Below are positions 8,482-17,259 of a stretch of 40,346 bases of DNA, piece after piece (position 1 is the stretch's first letter; every line of letters starts with the position of its first letter). The stretch is taken from contig NZEE01000045.1 of NCBI GenBank assembly GCA_002688965.1, positions 20,997 through 61,342 on the forward strand, given 5' to 3'. This DNA comes from an archaeon. GTDB taxonomy: Archaea; Aenigmatarchaeota; Aenigmatarchaeia; GW2011-AR5; GCA-2688965. The notes below the pieces were generated by a model. The model ran no database searches. It was given only the letters and a program-made list of their open reading frames with translations, and was not told where the DNA came from. Both the position numbers and the translations under genes were made by a program.

Positions 8482-9666
8482 ATGGTTCAAATATCACTTG
8501 TAGGCAAAACTAATGTCGGAAAATCAACATTTTTCAAAGCAGCAACTTTAGCTGATGTTGAGATAAGTAATCGTTCTTTTACAACAATTAAACCAAATAC
8601 TGGGGTTGCATACGTGAAAACTCCATGTGCATGCAAAGATTTGCCAGGAAAAATAGAATGTAAACAATGCTGTAAAGGTACCAGATTTGTTCCTGTAAAA
8701 TTATACGATGTAGCAGGGCTCATAGAAGGAGCTCATGAGGGTAAAGGACTAGGAAATCAATTCTTATCAGATGCAATGGAATCTCAAGCACTTATCCATG
8801 TTGTCGATATCTCAGGATCAACCGATGCTGATGGAATACAAGTTAAAGCCGGAACATATGACCCAAAAAATGACATAGAAATGCTAAAAAATGAGATTGA
8901 TTACTGGATACTTGGATTATTGAAAAAAGACTGGAGAATCATATCAGGGACAGGACATACTGACGAGTCTTTTGTAGAAACTATTGCCAATAGATTAGGC
9001 GGATTAGCAATATCTGCAGAACAAATCAAAATCGCATTAAACAAAGTAAGAGAATATTTTGGAAAAGCTGCAAGTCAATGGGAAGATGAAGATTTAATGG
9101 ATTTTGTCACAAAAATCAGAGAAGAATCAAAACCTATTCTAATAGCAGGAAATAAGTATGATGTCAAATCTTCACAAGAAAATATTGAAGCAATAAAAGA
9201 AGAAGTTATCCCATGTTCAGCTGAAATTGAATTAGCATTAAGAGAAGCTTCAATGGAATTAGACCTAATTTCATATATTCCAGGAGAATCAGAATTCAAA
9301 TTAAAACCAGATGCAAAACCAAATGAAAAACAAGCTAAAGGTATTGAATTCATGAAGCATTATTTAGAGAAATACGATAACACAGGAGTTCAGCAAACTC
9401 TAGATAAAACTATATTTGAATTACTAAACATGATAGTAGTATATCCTGTTGCAGATGAACACAAATATACTGATAAAAAAGGAAACATTCTACCAGATGC
9501 TCATTTAGTTCCAAAAGGAACAACAGCTAAAGAATTTGCTTTTCGTGTACATGAAGATATTGGAAGTAAATTTATTTCAGCAGTTGATTGTAAAAAACAT
9601 CAAAATATTAGCGCTGACCATGAACTACAAGATGGAGATATAATTTGTATTAAAGCTGCAAAGTAA
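8482..9666 (+). CDS. Obg/YchF-family GTPase with TGS domain
   Basis: A translation-associated P-loop GTPase of the OBG-HflX superfamily, archaeal YchF-like branch. G1 GKTNVGKSTFF at the N-terminus, G3 DVAGLIEGAHEGKGLG at about residues 76-91, G4 NKYD at about 231. A Cys-rich insertion between G1 and G3 (CACKDLPGKIECKQCC) is seen in archaeal members. The C-terminal 80 residues (FELLNMIVVYPVADE to the end) form the TGS domain, usually involved in ribosome or RNA contact. I place the start at ATG 8482, which gives MVQISLVGKTNVGK; an upstream in-frame TTG at 8473 would add only three residues. About 58 bp separate it from divergent ABCE1. Confidence 0.92.
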   Translation: MVQISLVGKTNVGKSTFFKAATLADVEISNRSFTTIKPNTGVAYVKTPCACKDLPGKIECKQCCKGTRFVPVKLYDVAGLIEGAHEGKGLGNQFLSDAMESQALIHVVDISGSTDADGIQVKAGTYDPKNDIEMLKNEIDYWILGLLKKDWRIISGTGHTDESFVETIANRLGGLAISAEQIKIALNKVREYFGKAASQWEDEDLMDFVTKIREESKPILIAGNKYDVKSSQENIEAIKEEVIPCSAEIELALREASMELDLISYIPGESEFKLKPDAKPNEKQAKGIEFMKHYLEKYDNTGVQQTLDKTIFELLNMIVVYPVADEHKYTDKKGNILPDAHLVPKGTTAKEFAFRVHEDIGSKFISAVDCKKHQNISADHELQDGDIICIKAAK

Positions 9667-9709
9667 TTATTTTCTTTGATTAACAGACTGTTAAATTTAA
9701 ACCAACCCA

Positions 9710-9717
9710 TTTAAATA
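9710..9717 (+). promoter_or_regulatory. TATA element for the hemerythrin gene
   Basis: TTTAAATA is centred about 25 bp before the ATG at 9739, as expected for a leaderless archaeal transcript that would also cover the overlapping cupin gene. Confidence 0.5.
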
Positions 9718-9738
9718 AATGTATGTTAACTTTATCCT

Positions 9739-10290
9739 ATGTCAATCAGAAAACCTTTGTCAAAAACATCTACAATACTTTTCAACGAGCATAAGAACAT
9801 TCTAAAAGTTATCAAATCCTTAGAAAAGGAATGTGAAAATATAGAAAAAGGTAAAGATATTGATAAAACATTTTTCAGAGAAGCTATAGAATTTATCAGA
9901 AATTATGCTGATCGTTTTCATCATGCAAAAGAAGAGGATATTTTATTTAAAGAATTCAATAAAAAAGTTGAACAAGAGCCAGGATGTGCTCATTGTAATC
10001 CAGTAGAACAAATGTTAATAGAGCATGATGAAGGGCGTGCTTTTGTAAAAGCAATGGAACAAGCAGTTGAAAAAGAAGATAAAAACAATGTTATAGAAAA
10101 TGCAAGAGGATATGCTGCTTTACTGCAAGAGCACATATTCAAAGAAGATAACATTCTTTATCCAATGACAGATGATGCTTTAGATGAAAAAACTAAAGAA
10201 CAAATGTTAGAAAAGTTTAATAAAATCCAAGATGAGAGAAAAGATGAGGAAAAGAAATACATCCAATTTGTAAGGGGTCTAAAAGAATGA
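9739..10290 (+). CDS. Hemerythrin-like HHE-domain protein
   Basis: A 183-residue four-helix protein with the hemerythrin/HHE di-iron pattern: His in FNEHKN (about residue 18), the HHAKEED motif (about 56-62), His in IEHDEGR (about 95), and His plus acidic ligand in LQEHIFKEDN (about 128-137). These are the positions that bind the di-iron centre which carries oxygen or senses redox or NO in the family. A CAHC pair at about 81-84 is extra and could bind metal or form a disulfide. The stop overlaps the cupin start (ATGA), so the two genes are translationally coupled. The context with copper-handling genes downstream points to oxygen or metal stress (inference). Confidence 0.88.
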   Translation: MSIRKPLSKTSTILFNEHKNILKVIKSLEKECENIEKGKDIDKTFFREAIEFIRNYADRFHHAKEEDILFKEFNKKVEQEPGCAHCNPVEQMLIEHDEGRAFVKAMEQAVEKEDKNNVIENARGYAALLQEHIFKEDNILYPMTDDALDEKTKEQMLEKFNKIQDERKDEEKKYIQFVRGLKE

Positions 10291-10580
10291 AAAATATAAA
10301 AAAACTTATTGAATATCCTAAAGAAGGAATACTAAGCAAAGTAGTATCTAAAACCGATAAAATAGATACAACATTATTCTGTATGGCTAAAGGAACTGAC
10401 ATATCAGACCACACTTCAACCAAAACAGGATTCGTTTATGTTATAGAAGGGAAAGGTATTTTCAAACTAGAAGGAAAAGATATTGAAATGGCACCAGGTG
10501 TATTTATTCCAATGAAAAAAAACGCAGTACATTCACTAAAAGCTGAAGAAAACACATCATTTATTCTAGTTCTATGTTAA
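10287..10580 (+). CDS. Small single-domain cupin protein
   Basis: A 97-residue cupin barrel. Motif 1 is around DHTSTKTGFVYVIEGKG and motif 2 around PGVFIPMKKNAVHSL, giving two histidines (in DHTST and AVHSL) as metal ligands; the other ligands of the usual His-His-Glu-His set are less clear. Small cupins bind a metal and act as sensors, enzymes or storage proteins; substrate not predictable. It overlaps the hemerythrin gene by 4 bp (ATGA) and is probably made together with it. Confidence 0.85.
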   Translation: MKNIKKLIEYPKEGILSKVVSKTDKIDTTLFCMAKGTDISDHTSTKTGFVYVIEGKGIFKLEGKDIEMAPGVFIPMKKNAVHSLKAEENTSFILVLC

Positions 10581-10610
10581 CAATAAACAGTGTTGATAAA
10601 AATCTAAAAC

Positions 10611-10618
10611 TTATAAAA
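10611..10618 (+). promoter_or_regulatory. TATA element for the membrane winged-helix gene
   Basis: TTATAAAA is centred about 26 bp before the ATG at 10641, implying a leaderless transcript that starts the regulator/copper cluster. Confidence 0.5.
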
Positions 10619-10640
10619 AGATAAAGAATCTTTCTATAGT

Positions 10641-11147
10641 ATGAAAAATCGTTCTGTCGGTTATATTGTAGTTGGTATAGCAATCTTAATTGGATTTATA
10701 ATATTCTCATTCAACACAGCAATGGTTGATATTGTTAGTACATCTTGTACCCATGGAACAGAATGTACAATGTGGAAAACAATAGAATTTCAAACAAACA
10801 TGAGTATAGCAATAATGGCTATTCTAATAATGACTGGATTATACCTCATATTCTTTGGAAAAGAAGAAAAGATAGTAACTAGGATCAAAAAAATAAATCA
10901 ACAAATAGAACCTAAAAAAATAACAAAAGATAATTACAAAAAAATTATATCAGGCCTAAATAAAGAAGAGAAACAAATATTTGAATTAGTTATAGAATCG
11001 CAAGGTTCAATAGCACAATCAGAACTTGTAGAAAAAACAGGCTTATCAAAAGTAAAAACCACAAGAATTCTTGATAAACTTCAAGGTAAAAACCTCATAG
11101 AAAGAAAACGCAGAGGAATGTCAAATATTATCGTTCTAAAGCATTGA
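10641..11147 (+). CDS. Membrane-anchored winged-helix regulator
   Basis: A 168-residue protein with two membrane segments (about residues 7-28 and 53-74). The loop between them would face outward and holds two cysteines (STSCTHGTECTMW). A basic linker follows, then a C-terminal winged-helix domain (about 105-168): the recognition part reads AQSELVEKTGLSKVKTTRILDKL and the wing IERKRRGMSNII. This is the plan of archaeal membrane-bound MarR/IclR-like regulators. The exposed cysteine pair next to copper genes suggests it senses copper or redox outside and controls the cluster (inference). It ends 48 bp before the leaderless HMA gene, with a palindrome between them. Confidence 0.82.
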   Translation: MKNRSVGYIVVGIAILIGFIIFSFNTAMVDIVSTSCTHGTECTMWKTIEFQTNMSIAIMAILIMTGLYLIFFGKEEKIVTRIKKINQQIEPKKITKDNYKKIISGLNKEEKQIFELVIESQGSIAQSELVEKTGLSKVKTTRILDKLQGKNLIERKRRGMSNIIVLKH

Positions 11148-11173
11148 AACTAGTTTCAGTGTAAGGGTTATAT
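11146..11173 (+). promoter_or_regulatory. Palindromic operator candidate plus TATA box before the HMA gene
   Basis: A perfect 12-bp palindrome GAAACTAGTTTC lies at 11146-11157, immediately upstream of TTATAT at 11168-11173, itself about 26 bp before the ATG at 11196. The palindrome sits where a regulator would block or help TBP/TFB binding. The sequence TTTCAAACTAGAAA, a rearranged relative of the palindrome, follows at 11179-11192. The winged-helix protein encoded just upstream is the obvious candidate to bind it. Confidence 0.45.
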
Positions 11174-11195
11174 GGTGTTTCAAACTAGAAAATGT

Positions 11196-12131
11196 ATGAA
11201 AGAAATAATAGACATCAAAGGAATGTCATGCAAACACTGTACTGACACAATTGAAGAAAAATTAAATTCCCTTGAAGGAATAGAAAGTGCTAAAGCAGAT
11301 CTTATCACTAATACCGTATCAGTTGAATATAACAAGGATAAAATAAGTCTTAATCACATCAAGTCTGAAATAGCTTCGCTAGGATATTCAGCTGGCGGTT
11401 ATACTGAAACAAGAAAGAAAACCGTAATGCAAGGAATAGCTTATGGATTGGTTCCACATATAGGATGTATAGGTTTTATCATAGGATCTGTACTAGGAGT
11501 AACATTACTAACAGAAGCATTCCGCGGTTTATTAATGAATTATTATTTCTTCCATATACTAATACTAATATCAATAGGATTTGCAACCATATCAACCGGT
11601 TATTACCTAAGGAAAAACGGTTTATTGTCAAGAGCTGGCGCAACAAGGAAATGGAAATATATCACAACTATGTATGGTTCTACAATAGGAATTAATCTAA
11701 TATTATTTATGTTAATCTTCCCATTACTTGCAAATGTATCTGTTACTACATCAATAACAGGTTTAGCAACTGGAGATTATTCTACAGTTCAATTAGCAGT
11801 AGATATACCATGCCCTGGGCACGCCCCATTAATATCCGGAGAACTCATGGATGTTGAAGGCGTACTAGGCGTACAATTCGGATTCCCTAATATTTTCGAT
11901 GTCACATATAATCCAAACGTAGTATCAATAGAAGAAATGCTATCACCTGAAGTGTTTGAAACATATAAGCCAACTGTTCAAGACGATAATGGTATAACAG
12001 GTAATGTAGCTAGCGATCCATCATCAGGCATTCAAAAAACTACAAACCAAGCAACATCCACAAAAAGTGGTTGTGGTAGTAGTTGCGGTGGAAGTTGTGG
12101 TGGAAGTTGCGGTGGAAGTTGTGGTGGATAA
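11196..12131 (+). CDS. HMA-domain membrane protein with Cys-Gly metal-binding tail
   Basis: The start at ATG 11196 is chosen because the HMA domain begins there (MKEIIDIKGMSCKHC) and a TATA box lies 26 bp upstream; an in-frame ATG at 11172 adds eight residues. Order of parts: HMA domain with CKHC metal site (residues 1-70), three membrane segments (about 78-100, 112-134, 152-175), a second HMA-like fold containing DIPCPGHAPLISGEL where CPGH could replace CxxC, a Ser/Thr-rich linker, and a tail of CGG/SCGG repeats with seven cysteines. HMA-membrane proteins move or sense soft metals. The cluster with a Cu ATPase points to copper. The Cys-Gly tail resembles a metal-scavenging or metallothionein-like end and is unusual. 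Confidence 0.82.
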   Translation: MKEIIDIKGMSCKHCTDTIEEKLNSLEGIESAKADLITNTVSVEYNKDKISLNHIKSEIASLGYSAGGYTETRKKTVMQGIAYGLVPHIGCIGFIIGSVLGVTLLTEAFRGLLMNYYFFHILILISIGFATISTGYYLRKNGLLSRAGATRKWKYITTMYGSTIGINLILFMLIFPLLANVSVTTSITGLATGDYSTVQLAVDIPCPGHAPLISGELMDVEGVLGVQFGFPNIFDVTYNPNVVSIEEMLSPEVFETYKPTVQDDNGITGNVASDPSSGIQKTTNQATSTKSGCGSSCGGSCGGSCGGSCGG

Positions 12132-12148
12132 ATAATGGAGGAATTAAG

Positions 12149-12658
12149 ATGGAAAATGAAGAAAACAACGTCAGTAAAATTATTAACGAAAAAAAATCCA
12201 GTAACAAAAAATTGATAGCAGGTATAGCTGTAATAGCTCTACTAGCTATAGTTATTTTAACTGGAGGATTTGGAATGCTAACTGGTAATGTTACCGATCC
12301 AGGAGATCAAGGCGAATTCACTATATCAGTAAGTGAAATCACAACACAAGCAAGCTGGTATGAATACGATTCATCAGGAGTAAATGTACGATTCTTTGCA
12401 GTAGAAGCTGATGACGGAAGTATCAAAACTGGTTTTGATGCATGTGACGTATGCTTCAACAGCAAAAAAGGTTATAGACAAGAAGGAGAATATATGGTTT
12501 GTAACAACTGTGGAAACAAATACCCAATAAATGGATTAGGGACAGAGAACACAAATCCAGGTGGATGTTGGCCAGGATACCTAGATAATAAAATTGTCAA
12601 TGGTAATCTAATCATAAAAAAAGCTGACCTAGAAAACGGAAGAAACAGGTTCCTTTAA
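12149..12658 (+). CDS. DUF2318/FtrD-like membrane-anchored metalloprotein
   Basis: The start at ATG 12149 is set by GGAGG at 12137-12141 (7-bp spacing); the frame is open further upstream only because it reads through the neighbour's Cys-Gly repeat. It is a 169-residue protein with one N-terminal membrane anchor (about residues 22-45) and an outward domain. The ACDVC...CNNCG...INGLG...GGCWPGYL pattern matches the DUF2318 domain, found in FtrD-type components of iron or copper uptake systems. It starts 17 bp after the HMA protein's stop, so one operon. Likely role: extracytoplasmic metal binding or redox for the copper system (inference). Confidence 0.85.
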   Translation: MENEENNVSKIINEKKSSNKKLIAGIAVIALLAIVILTGGFGMLTGNVTDPGDQGEFTISVSEITTQASWYEYDSSGVNVRFFAVEADDGSIKTGFDACDVCFNSKKGYRQEGEYMVCNNCGNKYPINGLGTENTNPGGCWPGYLDNKIVNGNLIIKKADLENGRNRFL

Positions 12659-12664
12659 AGGAAC
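12649..12664 (+). promoter_or_regulatory. 16-bp perfect palindrome over the DUF2318 stop codon
   Basis: GTTCCTTTAAAGGAAC spans the TAA stop. It could be an RNA hairpin ending or processing the upstream message, or an operator for the Cu ATPase gene 55 bp downstream. No T-run follows at once. Confidence 0.4.
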
Positions 12665-12719
12665 TATAATGTTATTTATTTTATTACCAGTTTTATTTTT
12701 AATCAAAGGAGTGTAAAAT

Positions 12720-14900
12720 ATGAAGAAAATAATTATAATAAAAAACATGCACTGCGCAGCATGTTCTCAGAAAATAGAGAAAAAGTTGCAGAAAACACCA
12801 GGTGTTACAAAAGCTAATGTTAATCTAGCATCTGAAAAAGCAAATGTTGATTTCAATGAAAATCAAATAAAAGACTCAGAAATCTACAAAATCATTGAAG
12901 ATCTAGGATATGGAGTATCAAAAGATGAAATAGACAGCAATGAAAAGAAAATGCAAACAAGAAAAATGAGAAACATGTTTCTATTCGCACTTGCGCTAAC
13001 AATCCCAATATTTATAATATCCATGATACTTGACATGGTATTTCACATTATGTTACCATTTCAAAACATTATTTTATTAATATTAGCAACACCTGTTCAG
13101 TTTGTAGCTGGATACACTTTCTATAAAGGAGCATATGCTTCTCTAAAATCAGGTTCAGCAAGTATGGACACATTAGTTGTAATGGGTACATCAGCAGCAT
13201 ACTTCTACAGTTTAGCTGTTATTTTATTTCCACAAGCATTAGGAACAGGAGTTTATTTTGAAACATCTGCAATGCTTATCACATTCATATTATTAGGAAG
13301 ATGGATGGAAGCGATAACAAAAGGAAGAGCTTCTGAAGCAATTAAGAAATTAGCAGGATTACAACCAAAGATGGCAACAGTAATTAGAGATAGAAAAGAA
13401 ATGCAAATACCAATAGAAGAAGTTATTGTAGGGGATGTCATTGTTGTAAAACCAGGACAAAAGATCCCTGTCGATGGTATTGTAGTTGACGGATTCTCAG
13501 CAGTAAATGAATCCATGATAACAGGAGAAAGTATTCCAGTAGAAAAAAAGAAAGGAGATACAGTAATAGGTGCAACAATAAACAAAAACGGTTCATTAAG
13601 AGTAAAAGCAACAAAAATTGGAAAAGACATGGTTCTTAATCAAATAATAAAGCTAGTAGAAGAAGCACAAGGAAGCAAAGCACCTATACAAAGATTAGCA
13701 GATAAAGTAAGTGGAATTTTCGTTCCCGCTGTTATAGTTATAGCATTAGTATCATTTGCAGTATGGTTCCTTATAGCTGCACAACCTTTCATATTCTCTC
13801 TAACAATTTTCGTAGCAGTTATTATCATAGCATGCCCATGTTCATTAGGATTAGCAACACCTACTGCCATAATGGTAGGAACAGGTAAAGGTGCTGAAAA
13901 TGGTATACTTATCAAAGATGCCGAAGCATTAGAAAATGCACATAAGATAACAACAGTTGTTTTTGATAAAACCGGTACATTAACAAAAGGTAAGCCTTCA
14001 GTAACAAATGTAATAACATCAAAAACTACAACACAAAAAGAAGTCATAAAATACGCAGCAATAGCAGAAAAAAACTCAGAACACCCATTAGCAGAAGCTA
14101 TTCTTAACAAAGCTGGAAAAACAATTCCTAATGCAAGTACATTCAAAGCAATTCCAGGTCATGGAATATATGCAACATATAGAAGAAAGAGGATTTTACT
14201 AGGAAACAGAAAATTAATGAAAAAATACAAGATAAACATCAAAGATATTGATACTCATATAAGTAAACTAGAATCAGAAGGAAAAACTGCAATGATTTTA
14301 GCACTAAACAAAAAACCAGCTGGTATAATAGCAGTAGCTGATACAGTAAAAGAACACTCTGCACAAGCTGTGAAAAAACTCCGTGAAATGAATAAAGAAG
14401 TGGTAATGATTACTGGAGATAATGAAAAAACTGCAGCAGCAATAGCAAAACAAATCGGAATAACTCATGTTTTATCAGAAGTATTGCCAGAAGATAAGGA
14501 AAAAGAGGTAGCAAAACTCCAACAAAACGGAAAAATAGTAGCAATGGTTGGTGATGGTATAAACGATGCACCAGCATTAGCAAAAGCTGATATAGGAATT
14601 GTATTAGGTGCAGGAACTGATGTTGCCTTAGAAACAGGACAAATCATTTTAATTAAAAACGATATTCGTGATGTAGTTACAGCAATAGATCTTAGCAGTA
14701 AAACTGTGAAAAAAATCAAACAAAATCTGTTTTGGGCATTTTTCTACAACTCAATTGGTATACCAATTGCAGCAGGGTTATTATATCCATTTACTGGATT
14801 CTTGTTAAACCCAATGATAGCAGGAGCAGCAATGGCATTCTCTTCAGTAAGCGTAGTAAGTAACTCTCTTTTACTGAAAAGATACAAAAAAAGCTTCTAA
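12720..14900 (+). CDS. copA: Cu(I)-exporting P1B-type ATPase
   Basis: A 726-residue P1B-1 ATPase that pumps Cu(I) out of the cytoplasm. N-terminal HMA domain with MHCAAC (about residues 10-15); TGES actuator loop (about 267-270); CPC in [11 protein letters not shown] (about 370) as the membrane metal site; DKTGT phosphorylation site (about 415); SEHPLAEA (about 453) of the nucleotide domain; GDGINDAP (about 611). The last two helices carry YNSIGIP and [12 protein letters not shown], the Asn-Tyr and Met-Ser signature of copper rather than zinc pumps. AAAGGAGTG lies just before the ATG. It is last in the metal cluster and convergent with the histone gene (2-bp gap). Confidence 0.96.
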   Translation: MKKIIIIKNMHCAACSQKIEKKLQKTPGVTKANVNLASEKANVDFNENQIKDSEIYKIIEDLGYGVSKDEIDSNEKKMQTRKMRNMFLFALALTIPIFIISMILDMVFHIMLPFQNIILLILATPVQFVAGYTFYKGAYASLKSGSASMDTLVVMGTSAAYFYSLAVILFPQALGTGVYFETSAMLITFILLGRWMEAITKGRASEAIKKLAGLQPKMATVIRDRKEMQIPIEEVIVGDVIVVKPGQKIPVDGIVVDGFSAVNESMITGESIPVEKKKGDTVIGATINKNGSLRVKATKIGKDMVLNQIIKLVEEAQGSKAPIQRLADKVSGIFVPAVIVIALVSFAVWFLIAAQPFIFSLTIFVAVIIIACPCSLGLATPTAIMVGTGKGAENGILIKDAEALENAHKITTVVFDKTGTLTKGKPSVTNVITSKTTTQKEVIKYAAIAEKNSEHPLAEAILNKAGKTIPNASTFKAIPGHGIYATYRRKRILLGNRKLMKKYKINIKDIDTHISKLESEGKTAMILALNKKPAGIIAVADTVKEHSAQAVKKLREMNKEVVMITGDNEKTAAAIAKQIGITHVLSEVLPEDKEKEVAKLQQNGKIVAMVGDGINDAPALAKADIGIVLGAGTDVALETGQIILIKNDIRDVVTAIDLSSKTVKKIKQNLFWAFFYNSIGIPIAAGLLYPFTGFLLNPMIAGAAMAFSSVSVVSNSLLLKRYKKSF

Positions 14901-14902
14901 AT

Positions 14903-15106
14903 TTATTTTTTTGTAACAAAATCAACATCTTGAGCTAAAACTGTATTGCGATGAGCATGCTCACTAATATCAACTGCTTTATGGCATATTTCACGTGCTT
15001 TTTCTTCTGTAAGATCACGCAATTCTATCAATGCTGAACGTGACACACGCTTAATACCAACTTTTCTAGCAATTCGCTCAAAAGCCATTATGGACAAATC
15101 ATGCAT
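14903..15106 (-). CDS. Archaeal histone
   Basis: A 67-residue HMf-type histone fold with no tails: helix 1 around MAFERIARKVG, loop 1 with KRVSRSALIEL, central helix to HKAVDISEHAHRN, then TVLAQDVDFVTKK. R-V-S-R in loop 1 and the R-T-V-type loop 2 are DNA-contact features of the family. It packages the chromosome. The gene stands alone and ends 2 bp from the convergent CopA stop. The N-terminus MHDLSIMAFERIARK is slightly odd; the usual family start (around LPxAPVxRIxR) is shortened. Confidence 0.93.
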   Translation of the reverse strand: MHDLSIMAFERIARKVGIKRVSRSALIELRDLTEEKAREICHKAVDISEHAHRNTVLAQDVDFVTKK

Positions 15107-15183
15107 TATAACACCTAATCTCCTTATATATAGCGTTTCTATTAAAGATTTCGCCGTAATTCTGCTTTTTTAAGGTACCAAAA

Positions 15184-15249
15184 ACTTTAAATATGTTTCG
15201 GTGGTTATGTTTATAACATTTTAGCTGTTTTAGCTAAAAAAGTGGTTAT
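15184..15249 (+). promoter_or_regulatory. tfb: TFB promoter region with inverted and direct repeats
   Basis: ACTTTAAATATG at 15184-15195 looks like a BRE/TATA element, with a second TATA-like TTTATAA at 15210-15216. Beyond it lie an inverted repeat TTTTAGCT (15219-15226) and AGCTAAAA (15232-15239), and a direct repeat GTGGTTAT at 15201-15208 and 15242-15249 (41 bp apart, close to four helical turns). The start codon is at 15292, so the message has a long leader, unlike the leaderless genes nearby. The arrangement suggests regulation, possibly by TFB itself (inference). Confidence 0.45.
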
Positions 15250-15291
15250 TAAACAGTAATTAAAATTAACCAAAAAATAGGGTGTAGTTAT

Positions 15292-16464
15292 ATGAATAAA
15301 TGTCCAGATTGCGGTTCAACACAGTTCTATAAGGACCCAGAAAAAGGAGAGCAGGTATGTGCTAAATGTGGTCGTATTCTAGAAGACAGTATGATTGATA
15401 TTGGACAAGACTGGAGAGCATTTGACTCAGGTCAAATAGAAAAACGTGCTCGTACAGGTACTCCATTAACACATAAACGTCACGATAAAGGTTTAAGCAC
15501 TGAAATCGGAAAAGGTAATACTGAATTATTTAAGGTTCCTGCAAAGAAACGTTCTCAATTCTTTAGAATTAGAAAATGGCAAAAAAGATTACTTACAAGC
15601 AAAGATAGAAATCTTAGCTTCGCATTAAGTGAACTTCAAAGATTAGTTTCATACTTAGGATTACCAAAAACTTTGCACGAAGAAGTTGCAAAGATGTATG
15701 AAAAAGCTTTACAACACGGTTTAGTTCGTGGTAGAAGCATTGAAAGTATAATTGCTGCTCTAGTATATTCATTAACAAGAGAATATGAAACACCAAGAAC
15801 TTTGACAGAAATAGCACAAGCGTCAGGTATTGGAAAGAGAGAATTAGGAAGAACATATAGATATATTTCAAGAAAACTTAGTTTAAGGATTCTTCCAGCA
15901 AAACCAGAGAATTATGTTCCTCGTTTTGCATCTATGTTAAAATTATCTGATCATGTTCAAATTCAAGCAATAAAAATCCTAAAACAAGCAAAAATAAATG
16001 ATGTTGTTTCAGGTAAAGGACCAACTGGATGTGCAGCTGCAGCTATTTACATTGCATCTGTATTAGAAGGTGAAAGAAAAACACAAAGAGAAGTTGCTGA
16101 TGTTGTAGGTGTTACAGAAGTTACAATTAGAAACAGATATAAAGAAATTGCTGAATCTTTAGGTATAGAAGATAGTGTAGAACAAAAAACAAAAGAAGAT
16201 GAAAGTAGAAAAAAGAAAAGAGAAGCAGCTAGAAAAGCAGAAAAATATAAACAATATTCAAAAAATATAGAAAAAGAGGAAAAACCTAAGAAAAAAGCTA
16301 AACCTAAGAAAAAGAAGGCTAAGAAAAAGCCTGTAAAAAAGAGAAAACCTGCAAAAAAGAAAGCTAAACCTAAGAAAAGGAAGGCTAAGAGAAAACCTGC
16401 AAAAAAGAGAAAACCTGCAAAAAAGAAAGCTAAGAAAAAGCCTGCAAAAAAGAAGAAGAAATAA
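15292..16464 (+). CDS. tfb: Transcription factor B with long lysine-rich tail
   Basis: TFB recruits RNA polymerase to TATA-TBP. N-terminal zinc ribbon CPDCGST...CAKCG (residues 4-27), B-finger/linker region (about 40-90), then two cyclin folds (about 100-200 and 205-300), the second with the helix-turn-helix QREVADVVGVTEVTIRNRYKE that contacts the BRE. The family normally ends near residue 300-310. Here another 85-90 residues follow, almost all Lys, Ala, Pro and Arg in repeats of KPAKKK/KPKKKK, like a histone H1 tail. The DNA is likewise repetitive (16275-16461). The tail may add non-specific DNA or RNA binding. Confidence 0.95.
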   Translation: MNKCPDCGSTQFYKDPEKGEQVCAKCGRILEDSMIDIGQDWRAFDSGQIEKRARTGTPLTHKRHDKGLSTEIGKGNTELFKVPAKKRSQFFRIRKWQKRLLTSKDRNLSFALSELQRLVSYLGLPKTLHEEVAKMYEKALQHGLVRGRSIESIIAALVYSLTREYETPRTLTEIAQASGIGKRELGRTYRYISRKLSLRILPAKPENYVPRFASMLKLSDHVQIQAIKILKQAKINDVVSGKGPTGCAAAAIYIASVLEGERKTQREVADVVGVTEVTIRNRYKEIAESLGIEDSVEQKTKEDESRKKKREAARKAEKYKQYSKNIEKEEKPKKKAKPKKKKAKKKPVKKRKPAKKKAKPKKRKAKRKPAKKRKPAKKKAKKKPAKKKKK

Positions 16465-16518
16465 TCCCTTTTAATTCTTTTTAACCATTACTTCTAAGAT
16501 ATGTACCAAAGTGATGAT

Positions 16519-17259
16519 ATGAAATATGTTATACTTGCCGGAGGCAAAGGAACACGTATGGGTGATAAGGCAAAAGATTGTCCAAAACCAATGATAGAAA
16601 TAAATGGACAGCCATTTCTACAATATGTTCTAGAAAATATCAAAGCTGCTGATCCTGACTATGAAGATGGAGACGTGTGTATAGTTGTAAATCATAAGAA
16701 ACATGTTATAGAAAACTGGACAAGACAATATCATCCTGATATACAATTAATTACACAAGATGAACCAAGAGGCACAGGTGACGCTATCTTAACAGCAAGA
16801 AAAGCTGTAGGAGATAACGACTTCATTATGATTAATGGAGATGACTTATATGATTCTCAAGATATTGCAAATCTTCTGACAGCTAAAGAAGGATTCTGTT
16901 ATGGTATTGGTTATCGAGATCAAAACATAACAAGTTATGCTGCAATGGCAACAGATGAAGAAAACTTCCTTACAGAAATCATAGAAAAACCAACTGAAGA
17001 ACAAGTAGAAGAAATGGTAAATCCACTTGCAAATGCTAATCTATGGAGATTTACTTCAGAAGTATTTGATGAACTACAACATATGGTCGATAAAGAAAAA
17101 TTATCACCGCGCGGAGAATATGAAATAACTGATGCAGCACAAATGCTTGCTAAAAAAAGACGTGTAAAAATAATTCCAGCAGTTGGATATTGGGAAAAGT
17201 TAGGAAAACCAAAAGATATAGAATTAATGGAAGCATTCCTAAAAGAACTAGGAAGATAA
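16519..17259 (+). CDS. Sugar-1-phosphate nucleotidyltransferase
   Basis: A nucleotidyltransferase of the GlmU/RmlA family, making NDP-sugars from NTP and sugar-1-phosphate. The start at ATG 16519 gives MKYVILAGGKGTRMGD, the canonical N-terminal GGxGTRM loop; an in-frame ATG at 16501 adds six residues. Other landmarks: KPMIEINGQPFLQY (substrate-binding Lys), DEPRGTGDAI, INGDDLYD (metal-binding Asp), IEKP, and a C-terminal region ending in GYWEKLGKPKDIELME. At about 246 residues it has the catalytic domain only, with no left-handed helix acetyltransferase domain. The substrate sugar cannot be told. It lies 54 bp downstream of TFB. Confidence 0.88.
   Translation: MKYVILAGGKGTRMGDKAKDCPKPMIEINGQPFLQYVLENIKAADPDYEDGDVCIVVNHKKHVIENWTRQYHPDIQLITQDEPRGTGDAILTARKAVGDNDFIMINGDDLYDSQDIANLLTAKEGFCYGIGYRDQNITSYAAMATDEENFLTEIIEKPTEEQVEEMVNPLANANLWRFTSEVFDELQHMVDKEKLSPRGEYEITDAAQMLAKKRRVKIIPAVGYWEKLGKPKDIELMEAFLKELGR

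Noticed and set aside
12669..12716. A 15-codon hydrophobic frame (MLFILLPVLFLIKGV) before copA
   Set aside because: Its end overlaps the copA ribosome site and it has none of its own; short hydrophobic frames are expected in AT-rich DNA. It might be a leader peptide but nothing supports it.
13253..14719. Long minus-strand frames inside copA
   Set aside because: Antisense shadows of a well-defined P-type ATPase; no start signals or recognisable motif.
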